From contig CAVRGJ010000001.1 of NCBI GenBank assembly GCA_963720705.1, forward strand, positions 62,001-126,000: a stretch of 64,000 nt of DNA, read 5' to 3'. Numbering within the stretch: position 1 is the stretch's first letter; each line of letters starts with the position of its first letter. The notes under the pieces were generated by a model. The model was not told where the DNA came from, made no database searches, and saw only the letters and a program-made list of their open reading frames with translations. The DNA comes from DASWJZ01 sp963720705 (GTDB taxonomy: Bacteria > Pseudomonadota > Alphaproteobacteria > Rhizobiales > Afifellaceae). The position numbers and the translations under genes were made by a program. Positions 27,922 to 43,544 of the stretch are shown piece after piece.

Positions 27922-28118
27922 TTACTCGACTTCCCGGCGAGACTTCTTCCGGTTCCGTTTGCGGGCCAGCGCCTGCTTGACCCGGTGCTTCTCACCCGGC
28001 TTCAAGTAGAAGGAGTGACGTTTCACTTCCTTAATGATGTCCTCTTGCTGGACCTTGCGCTTGAAGCGGCGAAGGGCGTTCTCAAGGTCTCGCCCTCCTG
28101 AAGCTTAACTTCTGCCAA
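27922..28118 (-). CDS. rpsU: Ribosomal protein bS21 (one frameshift)
   Basis: TTG start at 28116-28118 with GGGAGGT 8 bases upstream, then AEVKLQEGE. A one-base deletion near 28080 must be restored to read LENALRRFKRKVQQEDIIKE and VKRHSFYLKPGEKHRVKQAL, ending ARKRNRKKSRREVE (stop 27922-27924). It is about 65 residues and very basic, the usual length and sequence for bS21 of the small subunit. A frame starting at 28232 on this strand is the wrong-frame shadow. Confidence 0.9.
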
Positions 28119-28336
28119 ACGAAATACACCTCCCAACTCGACCGAATTCCTGTGCGGATGTAGACTTCGAATCCGCCGGCATAGGCGCTGCCGTAAAATT
28201 CCTGCACTTCGCACAGAAGGTACTGATATCATAGGTGGTTGACAGATAAAGTCAAGCCCAAATTTTGTCGATGCCGTCGCGCAATTCCGCCGTGATACTC
28301 CGCATACTCCTTTATTTTCAGGGACTTACGACTGAA

Positions 28337-29557
<1,221 letters not shown>

Positions 29558-29630
29558 CCGATAGCGGTCGGCATATCGGTCCACGGCCTCCGAACTCCAT
29601 TACACGGATTTTCTTAGCAGGAGCACTAAT

Positions 29631-30919
<1,289 letters not shown>

Positions 30920-30923
<4 letters not shown>

Positions 30924-31672
30924 ACAAGCTGGTACTGGTGCGCCACGGCGAAAGCACCTGGAACAAGGAGAACCGCTTCACCGGCTGGACCGACGTCGAT
31001 CTGTCCGAAAAGGGCCGGCAGGAGGCGCAAGAAGGCGGCGAGGTGCTGAAGGCCGGAGGGCTACACCTTCGACGTGGCCTACACCTCGGTGCTGAAGCGC
31101 GCCATCCGCACGCTGTGGATCGTGCTCGACGAGATGGACCTGATGTGGATTCCGGTGCACCGCTCCTGGCGCCTGAACGAGCGCCACTACGGCGCGCTGC
31201 AGGGACTCAACAAGGCGGAGACGGCGGCGAAGTTCGGCGAGGACCAGGTGAAGATCTGGCGCCGCAGCTACGACATTCCGCCGCCCGCGCTCGACCCCGG
31301 ACGACGAGCGCTATCCCGGGCCACGACCCGCGCTACGCAGGTCTGACGCCAGCAGGAACTGCCGCTCACCGAGTGCCTGAAGGACACCGTGGCGCGCTTC
31401 CTGCCGCTCTGGCACGAGACCATCGCTCCGGCGATCCAGAGCGGGCAAGAAGGTGCTCGATCGCCGCGCACGGCAACAGCCTGCGCGCGCTGGTGAAGTA
31501 CCTCGACAACGTCTCCGAAGAGGACATCGTCGAGCTGAACATCCCCACCGGCATGCCGCTGGTCTACGAGCTGGACGACGACCTGAAGCCGCTCAACCGC
31601 TACTATCTCGGCGATCCCGAGAAGGTGAAGGCCGCCATGGAAGCGGTCGCCGCGCAGGGCAAGAAGAAGTAA
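30920..31672 (+). CDS. gpmA: 2,3-bisphosphoglycerate-dependent phosphoglycerate mutase (frameshifted)
   Basis: Interconverts 3- and 2-phosphoglycerate, the step before enolase, and the two genes overlap (ATGA). It starts MNKLVLVRHGESTWNKENRFTG, with the catalytic His in RHGE. HRSWRLNERHYGALQGLNKA carries the family signature and AAHGNSLRALVKYL the second catalytic His. Breaks near 31063, 31298, 31316, 31350 and 31443-31460 are mostly single extra bases. Corrected length is about 248 residues, as in E. coli GpmA. Confidence 0.95.
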
Positions 31673-31729
31673 TTCGGGGAACTCAGGAAGGGCCGGTTTT
31701 ATGTCATACTCCGATCCAAGGAGGGACTT

Positions 31730-32189
31730 ATGAAGCTGGCCCTGCTGCTTTGCCTCGCCGCGGGCATGTTCGCGCAGGAGATCCCCGGCCGCCGATCCCC
31801 TCGAGTCGTTCCTGCGCACGGTGGACCAACGTAGCCGCATCACCGAAGGCCCCACAGTCCAATCCGCCCTCGCTCTCACCGATTCCGAAGCGCAGGCGCT
31901 CAACACGATCGCGGCCGGCTTTGTCCATCGCGCCTCCGCGGTCCCCTTTCCTTCGCTGGACATGGTCTTCCAGTCGCGTCTGGACTATGTCGAAAGCGGC
32001 AAGGAATCCGAGGCGCTGAAGCAGTACCTCGAACGCATGAACGCCGAACGGGACGCGGCCCTGGCGAACGCCATGCAGCAACTCCGCAGCGCGTTCGGCG
32101 AAGCGCGGTACCAGCAGTTCGATGCGTGGCTTCGCTCGAAGGGAAACGAGGGCTGCTGGATCGCCCCCTGCGCCGCCGCGAAGAAATAG
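31730..32189 (+). CDS. Small secreted protein of unknown function (frameshifted)
   Basis: ATG 31730 with GGAGGGA just upstream. Signal peptide MKLALLLCLAAGMFAQ, then, after a one-base shift near 31790, a helical domain (TVDQRSRITEGPTVQSALALTDSEAQAL ... ARYQQFDAWLRSKGNEG, read in parts). Two cysteines near the end (CWIAPC) could form a disulfide. Not recognised as a known family. Confidence 0.55.
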
Positions 32190-32211
32190 GCGCCGCGGTC
32201 GCGCCGAGATA

Positions 32212-32752
32212 TCAGGCGACCGGTGAGTGAGCCAGGGCTTCCGCCCAGGCGCGCAGGCGTGCGCGGTCCTCGTCGGTCAGGTCTCCACTCGCCTTGGGAA
32301 ACGACAACCCTTTCGGAATCACGTGCACGCGCATCATCTCCAGCAGTTCGCGCAATTGCTTCAGCACCCGCTTTCCGCCGCCCTGACCCGGCGATGCGCT
32401 CAGGATGCCCGCCACCTTGCCGCGGAAAACGTCCAGCGACTTTTCGCCCGGCTCGGGACGCGAAATCCAGTCCAGCGCGTTCTTCAGCAGGGCAGGGTAC
32501 GACCCGTTGTATTCGGGGGTGGCGATGGCGAAGCCGTCGCTCGCGCGCGCCAGTTCCTTCAGCGCCTTGGCGCTCGCCGGCATGTCCGCCGTCCGCCTCC
32601 AGATCGCCATCGTAAATCGGCATGGGATAGTCCCGCAGGTCGGCCAGCGTGGCATCCACTCCGGCCTCGCGCAACGCCTGCGCCGCCTGCCGCGCCAGTT
32701 TGCGATGGATCGAACCCAATCTTGCGCTTCCCGCCATTACCAGAATTTTCAT
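32212..32752 (-). CDS. NADPH-dependent FMN reductase (frameshifted)
   Basis: ATG 32752 starts MKILVMAGSARLGSIHRKLA, the flavodoxin-like phosphate loop (GSxRxxS). Further parts are LADLRDYPMPIYDGD, DGFAIATPEYNGSYPALLKNALDW (flavin-site PEYN) and GKVAGILSASPGQGGGKRVL. One shift near 32580. About 180 residues, cytosolic. It is divergent from cysS. It probably reduces FMN or quinone-like substrates using NAD(P)H. Confidence 0.85.
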
Positions 32753-32852
32753 ATTTCATCTCGACTTCAAGATATCTGATGACCCGGTAGCCATTTTGGA
32801 TTCAAAGCGCCCTGCACGGCGTCTGATACCATAGGAAGTTCCCCCGATCCCT

Positions 32853-35478
<2,626 letters not shown>

Positions 35479-35557
35479 GGGAGTCGACTTCCGGGCGGTA
35501 TCTCCTTGTCTGCACGGAGCCGATTGCGTTTCGGCCGTCCCGCATTGGCGAGTTAGC

Positions 35558-35962
35558 CTACGGCAGTTTGTTGGAGTGGCGGCCCACCAGTTGCCAGCCC
35601 TTCGGCCCCTTCAGCCACACCTGCAGCACGCTCAATTTCAGCGCCGTCGGGGGAGTGTTGGCGTTGTTGACGATCTCGATCGGTCCCTTCACCAGCGCCG
35701 TATTGCCGAAGACGCGTACGCTGCTCTCGCCGAAGGTGATGCTCCCCAGATTGGGCAGCGCCTTAAGGATGTCCGCCTTGGTTTCCGTGCGTCCGTCGGA
35801 GTGGCTGTAGAGCAGGTCGGGGTGCAGCAGCTTATCCAGCGCGGCCGCATCCTTCTTCAACATCGCGGTCTTCCAGGACTCCATTGCCGAAAGCACTTCC
35901 GCCTTCGGGTCGGCAGCCAACAGCGACACGGCCGTCGCCAGAATCAAAAGCCATTTCACCAT
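35558..35962 (-). CDS. Secreted SnoaL/DUF4440-like protein
   Basis: 134 residues with a signal peptide (MVKWLLILATAVSLLAAD). An NTF2-like fold follows: helix VLSAMESWKTAMLKKDAAAL, then DKLLHPDLLYSHSDGRTETK, the DUF4440 hallmark (HPDLxYSHSDG). Strands end VWLKGPKGWQLVGRHS. Proteins of this type bind small hydrophobic ligands or act as isomerases; none is known here. Intact frame. Confidence 0.8.
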   Translation of the reverse strand: MVKWLLILATAVSLLAADPKAEVLSAMESWKTAMLKKDAAALDKLLHPDLLYSHSDGRTETKADILKALPNLGSITFGESSVRVFGNTALVKGPIEIVNNANTPPTALKLSVLQVWLKGPKGWQLVGRHSNKLP

Positions 35963-35983
35963 AGCCCTCCAGCATACACTCCC

Positions 35984-36732
35984 TCACAGTGCCAGAGCGC
36001 CCTTGTACATCATTTCCTTCAGCGGAAATTTGATCGCGAGATAGAAACGGGCGGAAGCTGCTTTCCAGCGTCACGGACTTTTCGCTCGACCGCGATGGGA
36101 TCCGCGCCGCGTTCGAAGAAGAGCAGGCATCCAGGGCTTCTTCGCCGCTTCCCAGCAGTAGGTGGGCACAGGGAATGCGGCGGCTTGTCCTTGCGCGCAA
36201 TGCGGCTGCTCTGCTCCACTGCGGCCAGAATGCCCTGATTGCGCTGCATGACGTTCTCGTCCTTGGTCGCCGCCAGCAACGGCAGCCCGCGGAGGCGGAT
36301 CACATAGAACCTTGCCGTGTCCGGAGGCAGCGCGGGCGCGCCGGCAAGCCGCACCGGCGCCGCCGTTTCCCAGCGGGCAAGCACCGGGAATTGATGTCCC
36401 GTCCGCGGTCGGTGGTGGGGACCGGGGGCGGCTTCTCGCCGATCGGCACACTCGTCAGGCCGGTGGGATTGTTGGCGCCGGGATTGGCTCCGGGCATGCC
36501 ACCGCCCGGCCTGGCGATGCTTTCATAAGGCTTGGTGGCGCGCTTGCCGGTATCGAATTGGGCCACGCCCTGGCGCGCCCACGGGGAGTCGAAGAGCAGG
36601 GCAGTCTTTTCGTCGGAGTCCACGCGGCGGGCTCTTTGCTTTCCCAGAATTCTTTACGCGCGGCCTGGATGCGTGCGGATGGCCGGCCACATCGCCGCGG
36701 CCTGCAGCAGGCGTCTTCGTGTTCGCAGCCAT
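35984..36732 (-). CDS. Exported protein of unknown function (several frameshifts)
   Basis: ATG 36732 has AGGAG upstream. After one shift the N-terminus reads RTRRRLLQAAAM, a twin-arginine-like signal. Later segments in other frames are KEFWESKEPA, DSDEKTALLFDSPWARQGVA, a Pro/Gly-rich linker with GANPGANNPTGLTSVPIGEKP, PDTARFYVIRLRGLPLL, VMQRNQGILAAVEQSSRIAR and the end KEMMYKGALAL (TGA at 35984-35986). About 245 residues. Not recognised. Confidence 0.5.
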
Positions 36733-37205
36733 GGCTCCTGACCCCGCCAGGATCGCTTTCGATCTGTTCCATGTGGCGGGCATCGTGAGAGAGCATGTGG
36801 CGGGCCAGATCGGCCACCGAGATGCGCCCGCGTTCGGCGTGCATGCCCCAGCGGGACCACTCGTCCTCGGTGAGCCCTTCGAGCAGGCGCACGATTCGCC
36901 GCGCGCAGCAGGCGGAACATTTCGAGCGCGTCGCGCAGATCCCACTCGCGGTATTTCCCGCGGCGTGCCCATTCGTCCTGATCGAAGCCCGCCAACTCGA
37001 CCCCCGGATGCTCCAGCATCTGCCGGTAGCGCCAACTGCTGGCCAACTCGTCTTCCGCCAGGTGCGCGATCACCTCGACGATGCTCCATTTCCCCGGCGC
37101 CGGCGCGCGCCGCAGCGTGTCGTGCGCCTTGCCCGCGATCAGGGCAGCCAGATTGACCGGCGCTTCACGCTGCCTGTCGATCACCTGTTTCAAATCGTCG
37201 GCCAT
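36729..37205 (-). CDS. DinB-like (DinB_2) protein (frameshifted)
   Basis: ATG 37205 gives MADDLKQVIDRQREAPVNLA, then KWSIVEVIAHLAEDELASSW (first metal His in HLAEDE) and DEWARRGKYREWDLRDALEMF. After a shift near 36905, ISVADLARHMLSHDARHMEQI holds the second and third His. Length about 160 residues. The 3' end is uncertain because the frame near 36735 is disturbed. Probably a metal-dependent thiol transferase-like protein. It is a different subtype from the DinB protein at 22.8-23.4 kb. Confidence 0.75.
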
Positions 37206-37235
37206 GTACCGATTATCTCGCGCTACAATCGCGGC

Positions 37236-38629
37236 ATGCGCATTGCGCTTGCACTCCTCGCCCTTCCGTTGTGTGCCCAGACGTACGACATCGTGATCGC
37301 CGGCGGCCGCGTGCTGGACCCGGCGACGAATCTGGACGCCGTGCGTCACATCGGCATCCGCGCCGGCAAGATCGCGGCGATTTCGGCCACACCGCTCTCC
37401 GGGACCGCCACCATCGACGCGCGTAATCTGACGGTCGCGCCGGGCTTCATCGATCTCCACTCTCACGGGCAGACCCCCGAGAATTATCGCTTCAAGGCCC
37501 GCGACGGCGTCACTACCGCGCTCGAACTCGAGGTAGGCGCGCATCCCGTTGCCGCGTGGTACGCGCAGCGCGAAGGCCACGCGCTGATCAACTACGGCGC
37601 TTCCAGCGGCGACATGCCGGCGCGCATGGCCGTCTTCCACGATTCCGGCACGCTGCTGCCGCGCGACCGCGCGGTCGGAGAGCACCGCCACGCCCGAGCA
37701 GTTCCGCGAGATTCTGGACCGCGTCGGCCGCGGCCTCGACGAGGGCGCGCTCGGCATCGGCATGGGCATCGCCTACCTGCCGCACGAATCGCGCGCCGAG
37801 GTGCTGGCGTTCTTCAAACTCGCCGCCGCGCGGCGCGTTCCGCTCTTCATCCACATGCGCAACGGCGGGCCGGTGGAACCCGGCGTGATCGACGCGCTGC
37901 AGGAAGTGATTGCCGATGCCGCGGCGACCGGGGCCTCCGCGCACGTCGTGCACATCACCAGCATGGGATTGCGCGAGACCGCCCTGTGTCTCGAAATGAT
38001 TCAGGGCGCGCGCGCCCGCGGCCTCGACATCACCACCGAGGCGTACCCCTACACCGCCGGCATGACGGATCTCTCCAGCGCGATTTTCTCGGAAGGCTGG
38101 CAGGCGCGCCAGGGCGGCATCACCTTCAGCGACCTGCAATGGGCGCTCACCGGCGAGCGCCTGACTGCCGAGACGTTCGCCAAATTCCGCAAGCAGGGCG
38201 GCTTCGTCGCCATACACTCGATTCCCGAGGAAACGGTACGGCTCGCGCTTGGCAATCCGCTCGTCATGGTGGCGAGCGACGGCCTGCTCGATGAAGGCAA
38301 GGGCCACCCGCGCGCCGCCGGCACCTATGCGCGCGTGCTCGGGCGGTATGTGCGCGAGCAGCATGCGCTCACGCTGATGGACGCCCTCCGCAAGATGACG
38401 GCGATGCCCGCCGACCGGCTGGGACTGAAGAGCAAGGGCCGCATTGCGGTCGGGCGCCGATGCCGACATCACGGTCTTCGACCCGGCGCGCGTCACCGAC
38501 CGCGCGACTTTCGACAATCCCGCGCAGTATTCGGAGGGGATACAGTACGTGCTGGTAAACGGCACGCCGGTAGTGAAGGGCGGGGAACTGGTGAACGGCG
38601 TCGCCCCCGGCCGCGGTGTGCGACGGTGA
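37236..38629 (+). CDS. Secreted N-acyl-D-amino-acid deacylase / amidohydrolase (frameshifted)
   Basis: ATG 37236 with a short signal peptide (MRIALALLALPLCAQ). The mature start TYDIVIAGGRVLDPATNLDA and APGFIDLHSHGQ (the HxH metal ligands) define the amidohydrolase family. Further metal-site regions are AHVVHITSM and MVASDGLLDEGKGHPR (catalytic Asp). It ends with the beta-sandwich DADITVFDPARVTDRATF. Shifts lie near 37680 and 38458. Length about 463 residues. It likely releases acyl groups from N-acyl amino acids or degrades a related amide in the periplasm. Confidence 0.8.
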
Positions 38630-38711
38630 AGCAACTCGCCTCGCGCGCCGGGCGGTGGCAAGCCCAATCGGAGCCGCTGGTGTCGCAACGGGCGCGACCG
38701 CTCCCTAGTCG

Positions 38712-38844
38712 CGGCTCTGACTGCGTGCGGTCGCGGCTCTGACTGGGCGTTGCGGTCACGGGTCTGACTGGGCGTTGCGGTCGCGGTCTGACTGGGCGTT
38801 GCGGTGGCGGCTCTGACTGGGCGGCGCGGTCGCGGGTCTGACTG
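38712..38844 (+). repeat. Tandem repeat, six copies of a ~25-bp unit
   Basis: The core cgg[c/g]tctgactgggcgtt recurs with starts near 38712, 38734, 38759, 38784, 38808 and 38833, so spacing is 22-25 bp. Units vary by one or two bases. It lies in the gap between the deacylase and the MFS gene. No unique spacers are present, so it is not a CRISPR array. Confidence 0.85.
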
Positions 38845-38933
38845 AGGCAACGCGCTCCCGGGGGCCAACCCGCCCCACCGGATCGGGAAATCCCATGAGT
38901 GCCTGCGCACCGGCGCGGTATCATGAGCAGTTC

Positions 38934-40174
38934 ATGACGTCGCTCGGCGGACTGCTTCGCCACAATCCTAACTACCGCAATACGTGGATGGCCCAGGTGG
39001 TCAGCGAGGTCGGCGACTACTTCAATAACATCGCCGTCTTCGCCCTGGTGATGGAGAAGTCCGGCTCCGGCATGGTGGTCAGCGGCGTGATGCTGTCGCG
39101 CGCCATCCCCGCCGTGCTTGCCGGACCCGTGGCCGGCGTCCTGCTGGACCGCCTGGACCGCAAGAAGATCATGATCGCCAGCGACCTGATCCGCGCTGTC
39201 GATCGCGCTGGCCTTCGTGCTCACCATCGATCAGCCGCGTCCCTGGCTGCTCTACCTGCTCAGCGGCGCGGCTGATGTTCGCGTCGCCGTTTTTCACCGC
39301 CGGGCGCGCCGCCATCCTGCCCACGATCGCCACTTCCGAAGAACTGCACGCCGCCAACTCCCTGACCCAGACCACGCAGTGGGCCACGCTCACCACCGGC
39401 ACCCTGCTGGCCGGCTATAGCGCCGCCTTCCTGGGCTACCGCGCGGCCTTCGTGCATGAATTCGCTGTCGTTCGTGTTTTCGGCCATTGCCATCGGCAGG
39501 ATCCGCGTGCCCGGAGGGCTTCCGCGCTGAAGCGCGAGCACGGCGCCCATCCCTCGCGGGCCTGGCACGAGTACCGCGCCGGCCTCTCCTATATGGCGAG
39601 TCGTGCCGCTGATGGTGGGGATGGCGATGATTTCGGTGGGCTGGAGCCTGGGAGGGGGCGCCGCGCAGATCCTCTTCGCGCTTTTCGGCGAGCAGGTGTT
39701 TCATCGCGGCGCCAGCGGCATCGGGTCGCTGTGGGGGTTCGCCGGAATCGGCCTGCTGGCGGGCGGCGCGATCGGGCATTTTACCGGCGCGCGCGTCAGT
39801 TTCGCCGGCGTACAAGCGCACGGTCACGCTCTCCTACCTGCTGCACGGCGCGGCCTATATGCTGTTCAGCCAGGCGGAATCGTATTTCGGCGGCGCTGGT
39901 CTTCATGATGTTCTCGCGCGTCGGGATGGCGGTTACCAGCGTGCTCAACAACGCCCAACTCCTGCGCCACACGCCGAACCAGTTCCGCGGCCGCGTATTC
40001 AGCACCATGGAGTCCATCCGCTGGAGCATCATGATCGTCTCCATGGCGGCGGCGGGGATTGCTTCGCAATACGTGGGTCCGCGCGACATCGGGCTGGTGG
40101 CGGGCGCCTTCGGCTTCGTCACCGCCCTGGTCTGGGCGTGGATGGACTGGAGCGGACGCCTCCCGGAACCATAG
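38934..40174 (+). CDS. Major facilitator superfamily transporter (frameshifted)
   Basis: ATG 38934 (MTSLGGLLRHNPNYRNTWMAQ), or in-frame ATG 38895. About 12 membrane helices are expected. Clear segments are VSEVGDYFNNIAVFALVM, AGPVAGVLLDRLDRKKIMIASD (the MFS loop 2-3 motif DRxxRKK) and RVGMAVTSVLNNAQLLRHTPNQFRG (read in parts). It ends FVTALVWAWMDWSGRLPEP. Shifts near 39200, 39275, 39460, 39600, 39810 and 39895. It resembles the MFS_3/enterobactin-exporter-like group; substrate unknown. Confidence 0.8.
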
Positions 40175-40283
40175 CTGCGGCCAATCCGGTCACCGCTACC
40201 CATAGATATGCGCGCGTGAACTGCTGGGCAGGCGCCTGTGCGGCAGTGTACACTGTAAGGACAGTAAGACAGCAGACAAATCG

Positions 40284-41826
40284 ATGCCCGAGCTTCAAGC
40301 CCGAACCGGCATAGCCTACGAACCCCGCCAGTCCGTGGCAGCCGAAATCAATCCTGCAATTGCCGATTGCCGCGGCCGCCGCGTCGGCATTCTGATCGTC
40401 ACTTACAACGCGGTCTCCACACTGATTCCGGTGCTGAAACGCATCCCGCCGATGGTGTGGGAGAACGTCGAGGAAGTCGTGGTATTCGATGATGCCAGCC
40501 AGGACGGGACCTTCGAGCTGGCGATGGGGTTCAAGGCGGTCAGCGACATCCCGAAACTGCACGTGCTCAAGCACCCGAAGAATCTGGGCTACGGCGGCAA
40601 TCAGAAGGCGGGCTACCGCTACTTCATCGAGAAGGGCTTCGACGTGGTGATCCTGCTGCACGGCGACGGCCAGTACGCGCCCGAAGTCCTGGCGCGCATG
40701 TATCACCCGATCGTGGCCGGCGAGGCGGACGCGGTCTTCGGCTCGCGCATGATGCGCGATGTACGGCGGGCCGCTCAAGGGCGGCATGCCGCTCTACAAG
40801 TACGTCGGCAACCGCATCCTGACGCGTCTTCGAGAACCGCGCTGCTCGGGCTCGAATCTGACGGAGTTTCACTAGCGGCTACCGCGCCTACAACCTGCAC
40901 GCGCTGGCGCAGATCGATTTCTCGCAGATGACCGACGATTTCCACTTCGACACGGAAATCATCATCAAGCTGCACCACCAGCGCAAGACCGATCATGGAA
41001 GTGCCGATCCCGACTTACTACGGCACCGAACTGTGCCGCGTGGACGGCCTGAAATACGCCAAGGACGTGGTGCGGGCCGTGTGGCGCTACCAGCAGACCT
41101 GCCGCAGCGTGCAGCGCGCGCCCGGAGTTCGCCGAGTACTTCGTACACTATCCGATCAAGCACACGCGCGCGCTCCAGCCACGACTACGCGCGCCGCTTC
41201 ACGGGCGCCAATCAACGACGTGCTGGACATCGGCTGCGGCGAGGGCTTCTTTGCCGCGCGAACTGGCGCGCGACGGCAACCGCGTCAGCGGCGTCGACGT
41301 GCTGCCCGAGGCCAGCCAGCGCGACGCCATGGAGCGAATATGTCTCCATGGACCTGAACGCCCCGGCCGGGTACGCTGCCGGCCAAACTGGCGGGCCGGC
41401 AGTTCGACCGCGTGCTGCTGCTGGACGTGCTGGAGCATCTGCTGCATCCCGAGGACCTGCTGGCCGACGCCAGGAGCGCGCTTGCGCAAGGATGGCTTCG
41501 TGGTGGTGTCCCTGCCCAACGTGGCCAACCTGACGGTGCGCCTGAGCCTGCTGTTCGGACGCTTCAACTACAGCCGAGCGCGGCATCATGGACCGCACCC
41601 ATCTGCGCTTCTTCACACGCCGCACGGCGCAGCCGGCTGCTGGAAGAGTGCGGATACGAGATTCTGGAGACTCGCGCCACCGTCCTTCCCCAGGGATGTC
41701 GCTTGGGCCTGGCGCACGGCGAACCTGCTGGTTCGCGCACTTCGGGTTTCTTGCTGGGCGCTGGCGACCGCCCTGTTGCCGACTCTGTTCGGCTACCAAT
41801 TCGTCTTCCTGGCGCGGCGCAAATAG
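40284..41826 (+). CDS. Fused family-2 glycosyltransferase and SAM methyltransferase (frameshifted)
   Basis: ATG 40284. The GT2 domain is RVGILIVTYNAVSTLIPVL, VVVFDDASQDGTFELA (nucleotide-sugar Asp), VLKHPKNLGYGGNQKAGY, ILLHGDGQYAPEV (metal DxD-like DGD) and the acceptor region TDDFHFDTEIIIKL. After a linker of about 50 residues comes the methyltransferase: VLDIGCGEGFFA, RVSGVDVLPEA, FDRVLLLDVLEHLLHPEDLL and GFVVVSLPNVANLTVRL. The C-terminal membrane-like segment ends FGYQFVFLARRK. No stop separates the domains in the corrected frame. Probably acts on a lipid-linked glycan. Confidence 0.75.
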
Positions 41827-41840
41827 GCGGCGCCACCGCG

Positions 41841-42633
41841 TCACGCCCGGCCGATGAACCGCTTCCAGCCCGGACTTGGCGGGCGCCGCGATGCCGAACA
41901 AGTTGCGGAAGGGCTCGGCCTCCGCGTCGGCTGAGTTCCTGTATCCCGCGCAGTAGACTCGACGGATTCCAGAATGCGGCAAAAGTGATCGACGCAATGC
42001 CAGCAGGACTTTGAGGTGGCGGTCGATTTCATGGCGCCCGCGCCAGGTGGTGCGGCCGTCCACGATATCGAGGAAGGCTTTGGCGGGCAGGCAATCGGGG
42101 GTGGTGGCGGCGGCGGCTTCGCGGCCCAGCGCGGGACCGTTGTCAGCCAGCAGGGTGCGCTGCCATGCGTCCAGCTTGCCGCGCAGCAGTTCGGCGGCGC
42201 GGGCGCGCACCTTCTCTACGGTTTCCGGAGACACCCGCAGCATGGGACCGGATTGGGCGGGAGAATGGCGCATGGTCTCGAGCCAGGCGGCCTGGCGCTC
42301 GGTCATGGTGAGTGGCTCCAGCGCGGCCGTCAGGATCTCCAGGTCGATCGGCAGGTCGGCGGCGGGCGCGTCGATTTCGGCCACGATCAACTGGCGCAAC
42401 TGGCTCACAAACCAGCGCTCTTCGGGCGGCTCGGTGGCGTGGAAAAGGAACGATTCCGGCTTGCGCGCGGCGAGCAGGACCTGTTCCAGCAACGGCCCAT
42501 CCCCAGCCCTTTCGGGTACGTAGTGCGCCAGCACTTTGCGGATGACCGGAACATAGCGCGCGATCAGGTAGTTCCACCCCTCGGCGGAGCCGGTCCGGCA
42601 GTCCCGGACCATTTCGTAGCAGGTATAGATCAT
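41841..42633 (-). CDS. Sigma-like regulatory protein with C-terminal CWHC motif (frameshifted)
   Basis: ATG 42633 (MIYTCYEMVRDCRTGSAEGW). About 260 residues, all-helical. A first region resembles sigma region 2 (WNYLIARYVPVIRKVLAHY) and a central part (LEPLTMTERQAAWLETMRHS, then MLRVSPETVEKVRARAAEL) resembles a sigma region 4 helix-turn-helix. The C-terminal part, after a shift near 42015, has HLKSCWHCVDHFCRILE, like the zinc-binding HxxxCxxC of anti-sigma domains. The end is GWKRFIGRA. A combined sigma-like/zinc-finger protein is an inference; no characterised homologue comes to mind. Confidence 0.5.
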
Positions 42634-42734
42634 CTTTCTTCGATGGTACCCCGATACGTGGGTGCTTAAGAGCTTTGTAAATAGGGCGACCGCTCCCCGG
42701 CCTGCCGGTATGTGGCAGATTGGGAGCGTGCGAC

Positions 42735-43451
42735 ATGGCCATCGTCAGCGATATTCACGGCAACCGCACGGCGCTGGAAGCGGTGATTGCCGACCTGCGC
42801 GAAACCGCGCCCGATCTGGTGCTGCATGGCGGGGACCTGGCGGATGGGGGCAGCAGCTCCGGCGTAGGTCGTGGACCTGGTGCGCGGCCTGGGCTGGCCG
42901 GGCATCGTCGGCAATACCGACGAAATGCTGTTCGACCCGGCGGTTTTCGACGCTTTCGCGACGCAGGTTCCGCAATTGGAGGCGTTTGGGGCGTGGTCAG
43001 GCGAGATGGCGGACTCGCGGCGCGGCAGGAGTTGGGCAGGAGCGGCTGGCCTGGCTGCGCGGACTGCCGCGCCGGCAGCGATATGGAGGGACTCGCGCTG
43101 GTGCATGCCATCGCCGGAGAGCCTGTGGCGCGCGCCTGGTCATACTGCGGCCGACGAGGAACTCGATGCCGCCTACCGTCCGCTGGGCAAGCCGCTGGCG
43201 GTGTACGCGCACATCCACCGGCCGTTCGTGCGGCAGTTGGAAGGCTTGAGGTGGCTAACACGGGCAGCGCCGGTCTGCCTTACGACGACGACCCCGCGCC
43301 GCCTACCTGCTGGTGGACGAAGGCGTACCCCGATGCGGCGGGTGGCGTACGATATCGACGCCGAGTGCCGGGCGCTCGGCGCCGGCGGCATGCCGCACGC
43401 CGACGTGGGTCGGGCGCATGCTGCGCGCCGGCGCTATTCCAAATGCCGTGA
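42735..43451 (+). CDS. Calcineurin-like metallophosphoesterase (frameshifted)
   Basis: ATG 42735 with GGGAG upstream gives MAIVSDIHGNRTALEAVIAD (the DxH metal motif), then LVLHGGDLADGG (GDxxD-like) and, after a shift, GIVGNTDEMLFDP (GNxD/E). The metal-binding GxxH pattern near the C-terminus reads YAHIHRPFVRQL. About 240 residues. Shifts near 42865, 43010 and 43075-43150. It resembles YfcE/MJ0936-like phosphodiesterases, so a phosphodiester or nucleotide substrate is likely. The exact stop is uncertain (43451 or 43506). Confidence 0.8.
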   Translation: MAIVSDIHGNRTALEAVIADLRETAPDLVLHGGDLADGGSSSGVGRGPGARPGLAGHRRQYRRNAVRPGGFRRFRDAGSAIGGVWGVVRRDGGLAARQELGRSGWPGCADCRAGSDMEGLALVHAIAGEPVARAWSYCGRRGTRCRLPSAGQAAGGVRAHPPAVRAAVGRLEVANTGSAGLPYDDDPAPPTCWWTKAYPDAAGGVRYRRRVPGARRRRHAARRRGSGACCAPALFQMP

Positions 43452-43544
43452 GTCGAGTCCCGGGCGCCCGGCTTGGGCAACGGTCGGCTTGTCCGCAACT
43501 CAATGAACGGTTGTACGGGCGCGCGGGGAGCTATCATCTAACTC

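Noticed and set aside
38712..38844. CRISPR array
   Set aside because: Units are contiguous with a 22-25 bp period and have no unique spacers; no cas genes are present.
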